A stretch of DNA of 64,000 bases, taken from Clostridiales bacterium. Its GTDB lineage: Bacteria; Bacillota; Clostridia; Christensenellales; Aristaeellaceae. Location of the stretch: assembly GCA_024684375.1 (NCBI GenBank), contig JAIKWZ010000042.1, positions 62,001-126,000 on the forward strand, given 5' to 3'. Position 1 is the stretch's first letter. Every line of letters starts with the position of its first letter. Under the pieces are notes generated by a model. That model made no database searches. It saw nothing but the letters and a program-made list of their open reading frames with translations, and had not been told where the DNA came from. The position numbers were made by a program, and so were the translations under genes. Shown here piece after piece: positions 7,362 to 14,918 of the stretch.

Positions 7362-8237
7362 ATGAGTGACTGGTTAGACGAACAGGAAGAGCCCAAGAAA
7401 GCCCCCGAACAGCCTGAAGAGGTTGCGGAGGAATACGAAGACGAGGATTTCTCCGAGGAGGAGTATGACGAGCCCGCTGAGCAGGAGCAGTCCGAAGATG
7501 AAGAGTATTCTGACGAATACGAGGACGAATATCCCGATGACGAAGTCCCCGAGCAGGACTACGGTACCGAGGACGGTGCTCAGAACGAGGGCGAAGACGT
7601 GGTCGAGCCCGACGAGAGCGAATACATTATGACCCTGCTGGATTATCTTACTGACCTTATCGCCAACCCGGAAGGCGGCTCATTCATCTCAAAGCCCCGG
7701 GTAGACGCCGAGGCGTGCATGAAGATAATCGACAATATCAAGCAGAATATTCCCACAAGCATAGAGTATTCGTATCACACCAACCGTCAGAAAAACCGAA
7801 TCCTCTCCAACGCCGAGCAGATCGCTGACAACAAGGTACAGTTGGCGCTTAATAAGGCCAGCAGGCTTAAGAGCGATGCTGAAAAGGCTGCCCGCAGGAT
7901 CGACGCCGAAGCCAAGGCCAGAAAGGAAGAAATATTAGCCGCGGCCCAGCAGGAAGCTGATTCGATCATTGCCAAAGCCAAGGCGCAGGCAAAGAAGCTG
8001 GTAAGTCAGGATGAGGTGACCCGCGTCGCCCATAAAGAGGCCAATGAGCTGCGCGCAAAGGCCCGCAAAGAGGCTAACGAAACGCGGCGCCAGGCGGTCG
8101 AGGACAGCCTGCTGCTGCTGGACAAGCTCCAGACCCAGGTGGAAGGCTCCTTCCAGAACCTGCAGAAGCAGGCCGACGGTGCGCTCTATTCAATCGAGCG
8201 TTTCCGTGATAAGCTCCTCCCTACCGAGCAGGAATAA
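7362..8237 (+). CDS. Acidic coiled-coil protein of the coaD-adjacent 'ATPase-like' family
   Basis: This 291-residue cytoplasmic protein has three parts. Residues 1 to about 85 are extremely acidic and disordered, with runs of Glu, Asp and Tyr. Residues about 88-140 form a conserved segment (MTLLDYLTDLIANPEG ... SYHTNRQKNRILSNAEQI). The remainder is a long alanine- and lysine-rich helix resembling ATP synthase b or DivIVA-like coiled coils (AEKAARRIDAEAKARKEEIL). Genes next to coaD in many Clostridia code for the last two parts without a known function; the long acidic head appears to be an addition. It starts 5 bases after coaD and ends before a strong terminator. Confidence 0.75.
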   Translation: MSDWLDEQEEPKKAPEQPEEVAEEYEDEDFSEEEYDEPAEQEQSEDEEYSDEYEDEYPDDEVPEQDYGTEDGAQNEGEDVVEPDESEYIMTLLDYLTDLIANPEGGSFISKPRVDAEACMKIIDNIKQNIPTSIEYSYHTNRQKNRILSNAEQIADNKVQLALNKASRLKSDAEKAARRIDAEAKARKEEILAAAQQEADSIIAKAKAQAKKLVSQDEVTRVAHKEANELRAKARKEANETRRQAVEDSLLLLDKLQTQVEGSFQNLQKQADGALYSIERFRDKLLPTEQE

Positions 8238-8250
8238 AACTTTCATGCTT

Positions 8251-8287
8251 AAGGCGGATACCCGCTAACGGGTATCCGCCTTGTTTA
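8251..8287 (+). terminator. Strong rho-independent terminator
   Basis: A perfect 14-bp stem (AAGGCGGATACCCG / CGGGTATCCGCCTT) with a 4-base loop CTAA is followed by GTTTATTG. It ends the ACT-to-coiled-coil transcript and lies between converging genes. Confidence 0.88.
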
Positions 8288-8300
8288 TTGTATTGACCGG

Positions 8301-8741
8301 TCAAAGCGTGAATCTGTAGACCTTTACGCTCTTTCTGCCCCTTTGGTACATTTCGTTGTTTTCAAGTATGGAAACAGTGTCGATCAGTTCACCGCCTGCC
8401 CGCTCACAGGTTTTGGAAGAGGCTATATTATCAGGCTGGCAAGTGATCAGAATATAGTCCAATCCATGTCTTTCAGCAAGCCCCAAAAGCAGCTTTACGG
8501 CTTTTGAAGCATAATGATGCCCTCTGTGCTCTTCTATTATCGTATAGCCGATATTGCCGCCGTAATAAGTGTTCTCATTGTGTCCTACCCTGAAGTCGCA
8601 ATAGCCCAGGTATGTTCCATCTGCCAGACAGATATTGAAACAGTACGATGGCAAATAGTTTCTGTCCGGCTGCCCTTCAGACGTGCGTACAAGTTTAAGC
8701 GTTATCTCTGCGTCGCTTAAGTCTTCCCTGAAAAAAACCAT
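8301..8741 (-). CDS. GNAT-family N-acetyltransferase
   Basis: This 146-residue protein has the GNAT fold. Strand 4 and the acetyl-CoA loop read NIGYTIIEEHRGHHYASKAV, where HRGHHYA replaces the usual R/Q-x-x-G-x-G/A, and the later TCQPDNIASSKTCERAGG is the typical motif of the RimJ/RimL-type subfamily. The substrate is unknown. The open frame continues upstream to 8849, but that would overlap the DUF4272 gene by 98 bases; ATG at 8741 starts 11 bases after that gene's stop and is preferred, although its ribosome site is weak. It is probably co-transcribed with the DUF4272 gene. Confidence 0.82.
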   Translation of the reverse strand: MVFFREDLSDAEITLKLVRTSEGQPDRNYLPSYCFNICLADGTYLGYCDFRVGHNENTYYGGNIGYTIIEEHRGHHYASKAVKLLLGLAERHGLDYILITCQPDNIASSKTCERAGGELIDTVSILENNEMYQRGRKSVKVYRFTL

Positions 8742-8751
8742 ACAGCATTCG

Positions 8752-9966
8752 TCAGGTAGTGGGCACCACACTGTCCCATTTTTTCTTGCCGCCCACCCGC
8801 ATGAGCCAGTTGAGCGCATAATGCCTGGCGTAAACGATATCCGGGTCAAGCGGATTATTCCTTAACTCATTAAGGCTCATCCTGACGCTGAGCCAATGCT
8901 GGCAGATAGTGAGATCGTACATATCCTCGATCTCTGACCTGCTCCTTAAACGCGCTCTTGAAAGTGTTTCCTCTATGCCGGCAGGACTGAGCGTGCCTGC
9001 CAATTCCACAGTTTCGCTGGGGGTATCAGCCCAGGGAAGTTCCCATAGACCCAGATACCACAGCAGCAGCGCTGCCGCCTCGCTTTTCAGACACATCGAT
9101 GCCCGGCCTTCCTGGCCCGGGTGTTTGACATATTCCGCTTCCTTGACAGTCAGTGAATCCTTCACGGCATACTTATTGCTGAGCCTGGTAAGCAGCTGTG
9201 AGAATCTCCCGGCGGGAAGCGTCTGGCCCGGCAAAGGCGCGGCCAGTGCGGTCAGCGCTGAAAACAAAAGACCCGCGACCCTTTTGAGCACGTCCGTTTC
9301 ATTTCTGGGATAGTTTTCAGGTCCGAGCTGGCCTTCTTTCGCGTTAACCGGCTGGTTGATGGCGTGTGCGCTCAGCGCGGCTAAACTCTTGCTCCTGCTT
9401 CCGTCTGCCTTAGCAGGTTTTTCGGTCGTGTTTTCAGGCGTTCCGGCTGATTCAGGCTCTTTTTCCTCAAACAGGCACACGCTCTCCCAGTTAAGCACGC
9501 AAAGCCCATGCAAATCAGTGTTTAATGAGATCAGCAATTCTCTCACTGATGATTCAAGCTCCTGATCGTCGTGGCTCAAAAAGGCAAGTTTGAGAGCATA
9601 TCGAAACCCCGAAAACGCCTGTGTTTCCCGCTCCGACATCTTGATCCCGGAAGCCTGGGAATGCTCGAATTCTCCAAGTGTGGCTGAAGCGTTTATCGCT
9701 TCAGTAAAGTTTACGTCGAAAGCGTCCTCGCTTTCAGTAAACCCTTTTGTTGAATTCCTGAGCGAAAGTCTAACTGTCATTCGGGCTTCATCAAGAGATG
9801 CGGCGGCGAAAAAAACCGCTCCGTCAAGCGTAAAGTTTTTTATAGGTTCGGGCTGAGGCACCGGCTGGGGTTCAGGTTCAGCCTGACGCACCGGCTCCGA
9901 CAGCTCTTCTGCAGTAAGCTCTATTACGTTTTTGTTCCTTCCGAAAAGTCTTTTAAAAAAACTCAT
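8752..9966 (-). CDS. DUF4272 domain protein
   Basis: This is a 404-residue, apparently cytoplasmic protein. The C-terminal third fits the DUF4272 family: RSRSEIEDMYDLTICQHWLS followed by DPDIVYARHYALNWLM and a closing WDSVVP. The N-terminal residues SFFKRLFGRNKNVIELTAEE resemble a membrane-peripheral helix, followed by a Pro/Gln/Glu linker (about 30-43) and a region (about 45-150) that I do not recognise. DUF4272 has no known activity. The ATG at 9966 has GGAG upstream and lies beneath a good promoter; an upstream in-frame ATG at 10005 lies almost on the -10 box and is unlikely. Confidence 0.75.
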   Translation of the reverse strand: MSFFKRLFGRNKNVIELTAEELSEPVRQAEPEPQPVPQPEPIKNFTLDGAVFFAAASLDEARMTVRLSLRNSTKGFTESEDAFDVNFTEAINASATLGEFEHSQASGIKMSERETQAFSGFRYALKLAFLSHDDQELESSVRELLISLNTDLHGLCVLNWESVCLFEEKEPESAGTPENTTEKPAKADGSRSKSLAALSAHAINQPVNAKEGQLGPENYPRNETDVLKRVAGLLFSALTALAAPLPGQTLPAGRFSQLLTRLSNKYAVKDSLTVKEAEYVKHPGQEGRASMCLKSEAAALLLWYLGLWELPWADTPSETVELAGTLSPAGIEETLSRARLRSRSEIEDMYDLTICQHWLSVRMSLNELRNNPLDPDIVYARHYALNWLMRVGGKKKWDSVVPTT

Positions 9967-9995
9967 CAATACTGCTCCAATTTTATACTGATTTG

Positions 9996-10024
9996 AGTAT
10001 ATCACTTTTCCTGAACCAATGCAA
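9996..10024 (-). promoter_or_regulatory. Promoter for the DUF4272-GNAT genes
   Basis: Minus-strand TTGCAT (10024-10019), a 17-bp spacer with an extended TG, and TATACT (10001-9996). It is divergent from the MATE promoter. Confidence 0.75.
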
Positions 10025-10047
10025 GCGCAAGCTTAACACTCCGCAGC

Positions 10048-10075
10048 TTGAAAATTCCTATATACATACTATAAT
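10048..10075 (+). promoter_or_regulatory. Promoter for the MATE transporter gene
   Basis: TTGAAA (10048-10053), a 16-bp spacer and TATAAT (10070-10075), 30 bases before the ATG at 10106. Confidence 0.75.
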
Positions 10076-10105
10076 TCAAGCTAACACTTATGCTGGAAGG
10101 TATAT

Positions 10106-11470
10106 ATGGCCGTACGCACAGACACAGACATGACCCGTGGCAATATCTGGGGACAGCTGCTGAAATTCTCGGTACCTATGCTGCTGGGACTGTTGTTTCA
10201 GCAGCTTTACGCCACTGTGGACGCCTGGGTAGTAGGCCAGTTCGTCAGTAAGGAAGCGCTGGCAGCGATAGGCTGCAACTCAAGCATAATCAATACCGTT
10301 GTGGGGACTTTCGCAGGTCTTGCTACCGGTGCCAGCGTTGTGATCTCTCAGGCATACGGCGCGCGTGACGATGCCCGACTTTCACGTGCGGTGCACACAA
10401 CAATGATGGTCACACTGGTGCTGTGCGTACTGGGCACCGCGCTGGGATTGATCTTTGCAAAGCCTCTGCTTGAGATAACCAATACCGACCCAACAGTTCA
10501 GGATGACGCGCTTTTGTACCTTCAGATCTATTTTTACGGTGTCAGCGGCCTGCTTATTTACAACATGGGCACGGGCATTCTTCGTGCCGTGGGCGATTCT
10601 ACCCGTCCTGTCGTGTTCCTGATCGTTTCAGCAATAGTAAACACCGCGCTGGACCTTCTGTTTGTGCTTGGATTTGGCATGAAAGTGGACGGTGTCGCCT
10701 ACGCTACCATAATCTCGGAAGCAGTCAGCGCAGGTATGGTGCTTTGGGTGCTTTTGCGAAGCGACCGTGCCTATCGCCTTCGCCTGACGAAGCTGGCCAT
10801 TCACAGGGATGTGTTCTCTAAAATATTGGCTCTGGGCCTTCCGACCAGCATACAGACCGCGCTCACTTCTTTTTCCAACGTGTTTGTTCAGGCATACATC
10901 AACTCCCTTATGGCGGACGGGATGGCGGGTTGGACCGCATATAATCGTCTGGATTCGTTTCTGGTCGTACCTGTGCAGGCGATCGCGATGGCGTCGACTA
11001 CCTTTGTCGGTCAATGCTGGGGCGCTGATCTGGAAGCCAGAGCCAGAGAAGGCGTAAAGAAGGCGATGATACTCAGTCTTGGCGTAACAGCCTTCCTTGC
11101 CGGCTTGCTCATGCTGTTAAACCGTCCCCTGCTTGGCATTTTCATTCACGCAAAGGACACGGGCGTTATGGATTACGGGCGCTTTTTCGTGCTCGTCATC
11201 TCCCCATTCTACGTCACGATCTGCTTTAACCAGATTTTCGCCGGCGCACTAAGAGGGATCGGCCGCGCCACTGCGCCCACTGTAATAATGCTCAGCGGTT
11301 TTGTGGTTTTCAGACAATTGTATTTGTTCTCTTTCACAAACCTGTTCCCTTCAAGCCGCCTCGTTATCGCGCTTGCGTATCCGCTGGGGTGGGTCGTATG
11401 CTCTTCGATCCTTTCCGTCTACTACTTTTTTCACAGCGAACTCGGTATCAAAAGCTTGAAAAACACTTGA
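10106..11470 (+). CDS. MATE-family multidrug/toxin efflux transporter
   Basis: This 454-residue protein has about twelve membrane helices. The N-terminal residues GNIWGQLLKFSVPMLLGLLF and the sequence ATVDAWVVGQFVSKEALAAI are typical of the MATE family (NorM/DinF branch), which exchange cations for drugs or metabolites. The two six-helix halves are visible, the second starting at about 230. The substrate cannot be predicted. It has its own promoter and a GGAAGG site; trpS follows from a promoter that overlaps its 3' end. Confidence 0.9.
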   Translation: MAVRTDTDMTRGNIWGQLLKFSVPMLLGLLFQQLYATVDAWVVGQFVSKEALAAIGCNSSIINTVVGTFAGLATGASVVISQAYGARDDARLSRAVHTTMMVTLVLCVLGTALGLIFAKPLLEITNTDPTVQDDALLYLQIYFYGVSGLLIYNMGTGILRAVGDSTRPVVFLIVSAIVNTALDLLFVLGFGMKVDGVAYATIISEAVSAGMVLWVLLRSDRAYRLRLTKLAIHRDVFSKILALGLPTSIQTALTSFSNVFVQAYINSLMADGMAGWTAYNRLDSFLVVPVQAIAMASTTFVGQCWGADLEARAREGVKKAMILSLGVTAFLAGLLMLLNRPLLGIFIHAKDTGVMDYGRFFVLVISPFYVTICFNQIFAGALRGIGRATAPTVIMLSGFVVFRQLYLFSFTNLFPSSRLVIALAYPLGWVVCSSILSVYYFFHSELGIKSLKNT

Positions 11471-11484
11471 ATTAAGAGTATAAT
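11456..11484 (+). promoter_or_regulatory. Promoter for trpS
   Basis: TTGAAA (11456-11461), a 17-bp spacer and TATAAT (11479-11484). The -35 box lies inside the end of the MATE gene. The leader is too short for a T-box. Confidence 0.8.
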
Positions 11485-11517
11485 AGCACAAAAACTTTGG
11501 AGAACTCAGAAAAAGAT

Positions 11518-12528
11518 ATGGAACAGCAAGCACCAAAAAAACGCATTTTTTCCGGCATCCAGCCTACCGGCAATTTGACTTTGGGCAATTATATCGGCGC
11601 GCTGAGGAATTTCGGCCTGCTCCAGAATGAATATGACTGCCTCTACTCCATTGTCGATATGCATGCCATTACCGTAAGACAGGATCCCGCCGAGCTTCGC
11701 AAAGCCTGTCTTAGGACCATGAGCATATTCCTTGCATGCGGTCTTGACCCTGAAAAGAATATCATTTATTTCCAAAGCCAGGTGCCGCAGCATGCCGAAC
11801 TTGCATGGATACTCAACTGCTTTACCTATATGGGCGAGTTGAACCGCATGACCCAGTTCAAAGATAAAAGCGCAAAGCACGCAGACAATATAAACGCCGG
11901 CCTTTTCACTTATCCTGTGCTTATGGCTGCGGATATACTTTTATACCTCACCGACCTGGTCCCAATCGGTGCTGACCAGAAGCAGCATCTGGAACTGGCA
12001 AGGGATATCGCCCTCAGGTTCAATGCGGTCTACGGTGACGTGTTCACAGTGCCTGAAGGCTACTTCCCCAAAGTGGGCGCCAGAATAATGAGCCTTCAGG
12101 ATCCCACCCGCAAAATGAGCAAATCCGATCCGGATGAGTGCTATATCGCGATCATCGATCCGCCGGATGTGATCCGCCGGAAGCTGCGCCGCGCAGTAAC
12201 GGACTGCGAAGCGACGGTAAGATTCGAGCCCGAGACACGTCCAGGTGTGGCTAACCTTATGAGCATTTTAAGCGCTCTGAGCGGAAAAAGCATGGATCAG
12301 ATCGAGGCCGATTTTGAAGGCAAGGGCTACGGACAGTTCAAAGACGCGGTGGCCGATTGCGTGATCGCCGCCCTGGAACCCATTCAAAAGGAATATGACC
12401 GCATAAACAAGGACAAGGCATATCTTGAAAGCGTTATGGTCTCCGGCAGGGAACGCGCACAGTCCATCGCCTATCGGACGATGCTTAAGGTTCGCAAAAA
12501 AGTTGGGCTGGCAGCTCTTAAACTATGA
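11518..12528 (+). CDS. trpS: Tryptophanyl-tRNA synthetase
   Basis: This class I synthetase charges tRNA-Trp. It has 336 residues. The HIGH-equivalent is PTGNLTLGNYIGA (16-28); Thr in the first position is normal in bacterial TrpRS. The KMSKS loop is at 199-203, and the dimer-interface and tryptophan-binding segments (AADILLYLTDLVPIGADQKQ) are intact. A TTG at 11497 is in frame, but the ATG at 11518 gives the usual N-terminus; GGAG lies about 15 bases before it, rather far. It overlaps folC by 4 bases. Confidence 0.95.
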   Translation: MEQQAPKKRIFSGIQPTGNLTLGNYIGALRNFGLLQNEYDCLYSIVDMHAITVRQDPAELRKACLRTMSIFLACGLDPEKNIIYFQSQVPQHAELAWILNCFTYMGELNRMTQFKDKSAKHADNINAGLFTYPVLMAADILLYLTDLVPIGADQKQHLELARDIALRFNAVYGDVFTVPEGYFPKVGARIMSLQDPTRKMSKSDPDECYIAIIDPPDVIRRKLRRAVTDCEATVRFEPETRPGVANLMSILSALSGKSMDQIEADFEGKGYGQFKDAVADCVIAALEPIQKEYDRINKDKAYLESVMVSGRERAQSIAYRTMLKVRKKVGLAALKL

Positions 12529-13811
12529 CCTCAGACAAGTTTACTTCCGCCATTGAGGCTGAAAACTGGATAAACGGCGAACGCTGGAAGGGTGAAAAGC
12601 GCGGACTTGAAAACGTCCGCGCCTTATTGCATAAACTCGGTTCTCCTCAAAAGCATATGGGTAAGGTGCTTCATGTTGCGGGCACCAACGGCAAGGGCTC
12701 CGTCAGCGCCTTCCTTGCCGGCGGACTTATGGAATGCGGTTACAGCGTCGGGTTATTTACCTCTCCTTATCTGCGCCGCTTCAATGAAAGGATAATGCTC
12801 AACGGATCGCCTGTCAGCGACAATGAGCTTGTCCATTATTCAAATCTGCTGCACTCTGCCTGTACCGAACTGACAAACGAAGGAGTTTTCCCTACGACAT
12901 TCGAGTTGCTTACAGCCCTTGCCTGTATGTACTATGCCGACAAAGGCACCGATTACGCCGTGATGGAAGTCGGTTTGGGCGGCAGGCTTGACGCTACCAA
13001 CGCGCTGGACACGGATCTGAGCCTTATTGCTGCCATTGGGCTTGACCATATGTCCGTACTGGGCAATACTGTGGAGGAGATCTCGAAAGAGAAAGCAGGG
13101 ATCATGCGTCCGGGCGTTACCTGCGTTGTGATGCCCCAGTCCGAAAGCATACTTAGTGTTTTCTCATCCCACGCCAGCCAGATCGGTGCGCCACTTTATC
13201 AGAGCGCACTACCGTCCATAATATCGCAGACTGTTGACGGCTGCAGCTTCGCGCTCGACCTCCCGCTGAGAGGATCTGAAATAATAAACATCTGCATGGC
13301 AGGCGCATATCAGGCTTACAACGCTTCGCTGGCTCTCACAGGCCTGGATCTGCTTAATATCGACATGGAAAAAGCTGCCGCAGGCGTATCAAAAACTCGC
13401 TGGGCTGGGCGTCTGGATCTCCGGGGCAATACTCTTGTCGACTGCGCACATAACCCGCAGGGCATGACAGCGCTGAAAGAATACGCGGAAATGTTCTTTC
13501 ACGGACGCAGACGCGTAGGGCTTATCGGGATGATGAAAGACAAGCAAGTAGACGCTTGCGCGGCCATATTTCAGGGATTCACTGATGAGATCGTAGCAAC
13601 AAATGTCGCCTGGCCCCGCGCAATGTCTGCGAAAGAACTCGCAACGCGTTTTTACAAGCCTTGTCACGCGTTTGGCGACGTCCGTCAGGCGTTTGATAAA
13701 GCCAATGCGCTTGCCGGCGATGACGGGCTTGTGATCTGCGCAGGGAGCGTATATCTGGCAGGAGACGTGATCAATATTCTCGAAGGAAGCGCCTATGCTG
13801 CGTCTCGTTGA
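12525..13811 (+). CDS. folC: Folylpolyglutamate synthase / dihydrofolate synthase
   Basis: This 428-residue Mur-ligase-family enzyme adds glutamate to dihydropteroate or folates. The P-loop is VAGTNGKGS (51-59), followed by SPYLRRFNERI, the metal and substrate segment EVGLGGRLDATNA (about 147-159), and LDHMSVLGNTVEEISKEKAG. The C-terminal domain includes VDCAHNPQGM. Its ATG overlaps the trpS stop (ATGA) and its 3' end overlaps the next gene by 17 bases, so the three genes look co-transcribed. Confidence 0.94.
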   Translation: MTSDKFTSAIEAENWINGERWKGEKRGLENVRALLHKLGSPQKHMGKVLHVAGTNGKGSVSAFLAGGLMECGYSVGLFTSPYLRRFNERIMLNGSPVSDNELVHYSNLLHSACTELTNEGVFPTTFELLTALACMYYADKGTDYAVMEVGLGGRLDATNALDTDLSLIAAIGLDHMSVLGNTVEEISKEKAGIMRPGVTCVVMPQSESILSVFSSHASQIGAPLYQSALPSIISQTVDGCSFALDLPLRGSEIINICMAGAYQAYNASLALTGLDLLNIDMEKAAAGVSKTRWAGRLDLRGNTLVDCAHNPQGMTALKEYAEMFFHGRRRVGLIGMMKDKQVDACAAIFQGFTDEIVATNVAWPRAMSAKELATRFYKPCHAFGDVRQAFDKANALAGDDGLVICAGSVYLAGDVINILEGSAYAASR

Positions 13812-14346
13812 TTTTGACCGTTCAAGCCTTCAGGCTCACCGCAGGCTGTATCTTTCCGCGTTCCCGCGTTGCGAACGCTTCCCCTGGTCCATGCTGCGAC
13901 ACAGGGCAGAAAAAGGCAGTTCTGAGCTGCTTACCCTGGATAATGACGGTGAAAACGTCGGATTTGCCTACGTCATTACTGACGACCGGCTTGCGTATCT
14001 TTTTTTCTTTGCAGTGCGCGAAGACTGCCGCGGAATGGGTCTTGGCACTGAAACGATAAAACTGCTTTTAAAAAGATATAACGGCAAGCGCTTTTTTATC
14101 GCACTTGAGTCCCTGGAAAAAACGGCGCCAAATTATGATGAGAGAGTCAGACGGCACAATTTTTACCTATCCTGCGGCCTCGTCGATCTCCCTTTCCGTA
14201 TACAGGAAGCCTCGATGATCTATTCGGCCATGGGCGCGGGATGCGAAATTAGGCCAGCCGAGTACATCTCCCTCATGGATTCTTTTTTCGGGAAAACATT
14301 AAGAAAGATCCTGAGAATAAAAATGATTAACCAGCAGTTAACTTGA
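13795..14346 (+). CDS. GNAT-family N-acetyltransferase
   Basis: This 183-residue protein has the GNAT core: strand 4 followed by AVREDCRGMGLGTETIKLLL (about 75-94), with the acetyl-CoA loop R-G-M-G-L-G, and a later RRHNFYLSCGLVDLP of the usual type. The N-terminal region SAFPRCERFPWSML resembles that of a small clostridial acetyltransferase group that I cannot assign to a substrate. The C-terminus is basic (RKILRIK). It overlaps folC by 17 bases, so its translation is probably coupled to that gene. Confidence 0.82.
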   Translation: MLRLVDFDRSSLQAHRRLYLSAFPRCERFPWSMLRHRAEKGSSELLTLDNDGENVGFAYVITDDRLAYLFFFAVREDCRGMGLGTETIKLLLKRYNGKRFFIALESLEKTAPNYDERVRRHNFYLSCGLVDLPFRIQEASMIYSAMGAGCEIRPAEYISLMDSFFGKTLRKILRIKMINQQLT

Positions 14347-14420
14347 TCTTTGGGAACTATTACGTCTCCAAGGCGTCATAAAGACTGTAATAAATCAAGG
14401 TCGCGAAAGGAGTCCATGTT

Positions 14421-14801
14421 ATGAAAAAGTTTTCTGTTTTAGCTCTCGTGCTTGTGCTGTCACTGTTCTCCGCTTTTGGCGAGGGCCTTGATACTCTGGG
14501 AGGCTGGTCAGCTTCCTCTGACTCTGAAGTCACAGAAGAACGTCTTGAGCTGTTTAACAAAGCTCTCGAAGAGCTGGTTGGTGTAGACTACGTGCCTGTC
14601 GCCTATCTGGGCAGCCAGATAGTTGCCGGGCAGAATCATTGCTTCCTCGCCCGCGCAACCGTCGTGTATCCCGGCGCTCAGCCCTATTACGCACTGGTGT
14701 ATATCTACGAAAGCCTTGACGGTCAGACCAAAATCATGAGCATCGCAGAGCTTGACATAGCCGGCTATGCTCAGCCGGAAGAAGTGATCAGCAAGGATTG
14801 A
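14421..14801 (+). CDS. Small secreted cystatin-like protein
   Basis: This 126-residue protein has a signal peptide (about 1-20, ending FSAFG-EG), giving a mature protein of about 105 residues. It shows the hallmarks of the cystatin fold in order. These are an N-terminal GGW (27-29), a helix EERLELFNKALEELVG, a central QIVAG (66-70) followed by N-x-CFLARA, and a strand pair YYALVYIYESLDG. QxVxG with an N-terminal Gly is the papain-inhibiting loop pair of eukaryotic cystatins. I infer a secreted inhibitor of cysteine proteases or a cystatin-fold protein of other use. AAAGGAG precedes the start and a strong terminator follows, so it is a single-gene unit. Confidence 0.72.
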   Translation: MKKFSVLALVLVLSLFSAFGEGLDTLGGWSASSDSEVTEERLELFNKALEELVGVDYVPVAYLGSQIVAGQNHCFLARATVVYPGAQPYYALVYIYESLDGQTKIMSIAELDIAGYAQPEEVISKD

Positions 14802-14817
14802 TCACACTGACCCGCTC

Positions 14818-14850
14818 CGCCGCCGTTTGAACAAAACGGCGGCGTTTTTT
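14818..14850 (+). terminator. Rho-independent terminator after the cystatin-like gene
   Basis: An 11-bp stem CGCCGCCGTTT / AAACGGCGGCG with a 5-base loop is followed by TTTTTTC. Confidence 0.9.
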
Positions 14851-14860
14851 CTCTCATCCT

Positions 14861-14889
14861 TTTCAAACCAGCCGATGTTATGCTATAAT
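14861..14889 (+). promoter_or_regulatory. Promoter for the rhamnosidase gene
   Basis: TTTCAA (14861-14866), a 17-bp spacer, TATAAT (14884-14889), 30 bases before the ATG. Confidence 0.7.
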
Positions 14890-14918
14890 AATACAACAAA
14901 AGAAACGGGAGGCGTGAT

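Noticed and set aside
11471-11517. T-box leader before trpS
   Set aside because: The leader is only about 25 bases from the predicted start of transcription, too short for a T-box.
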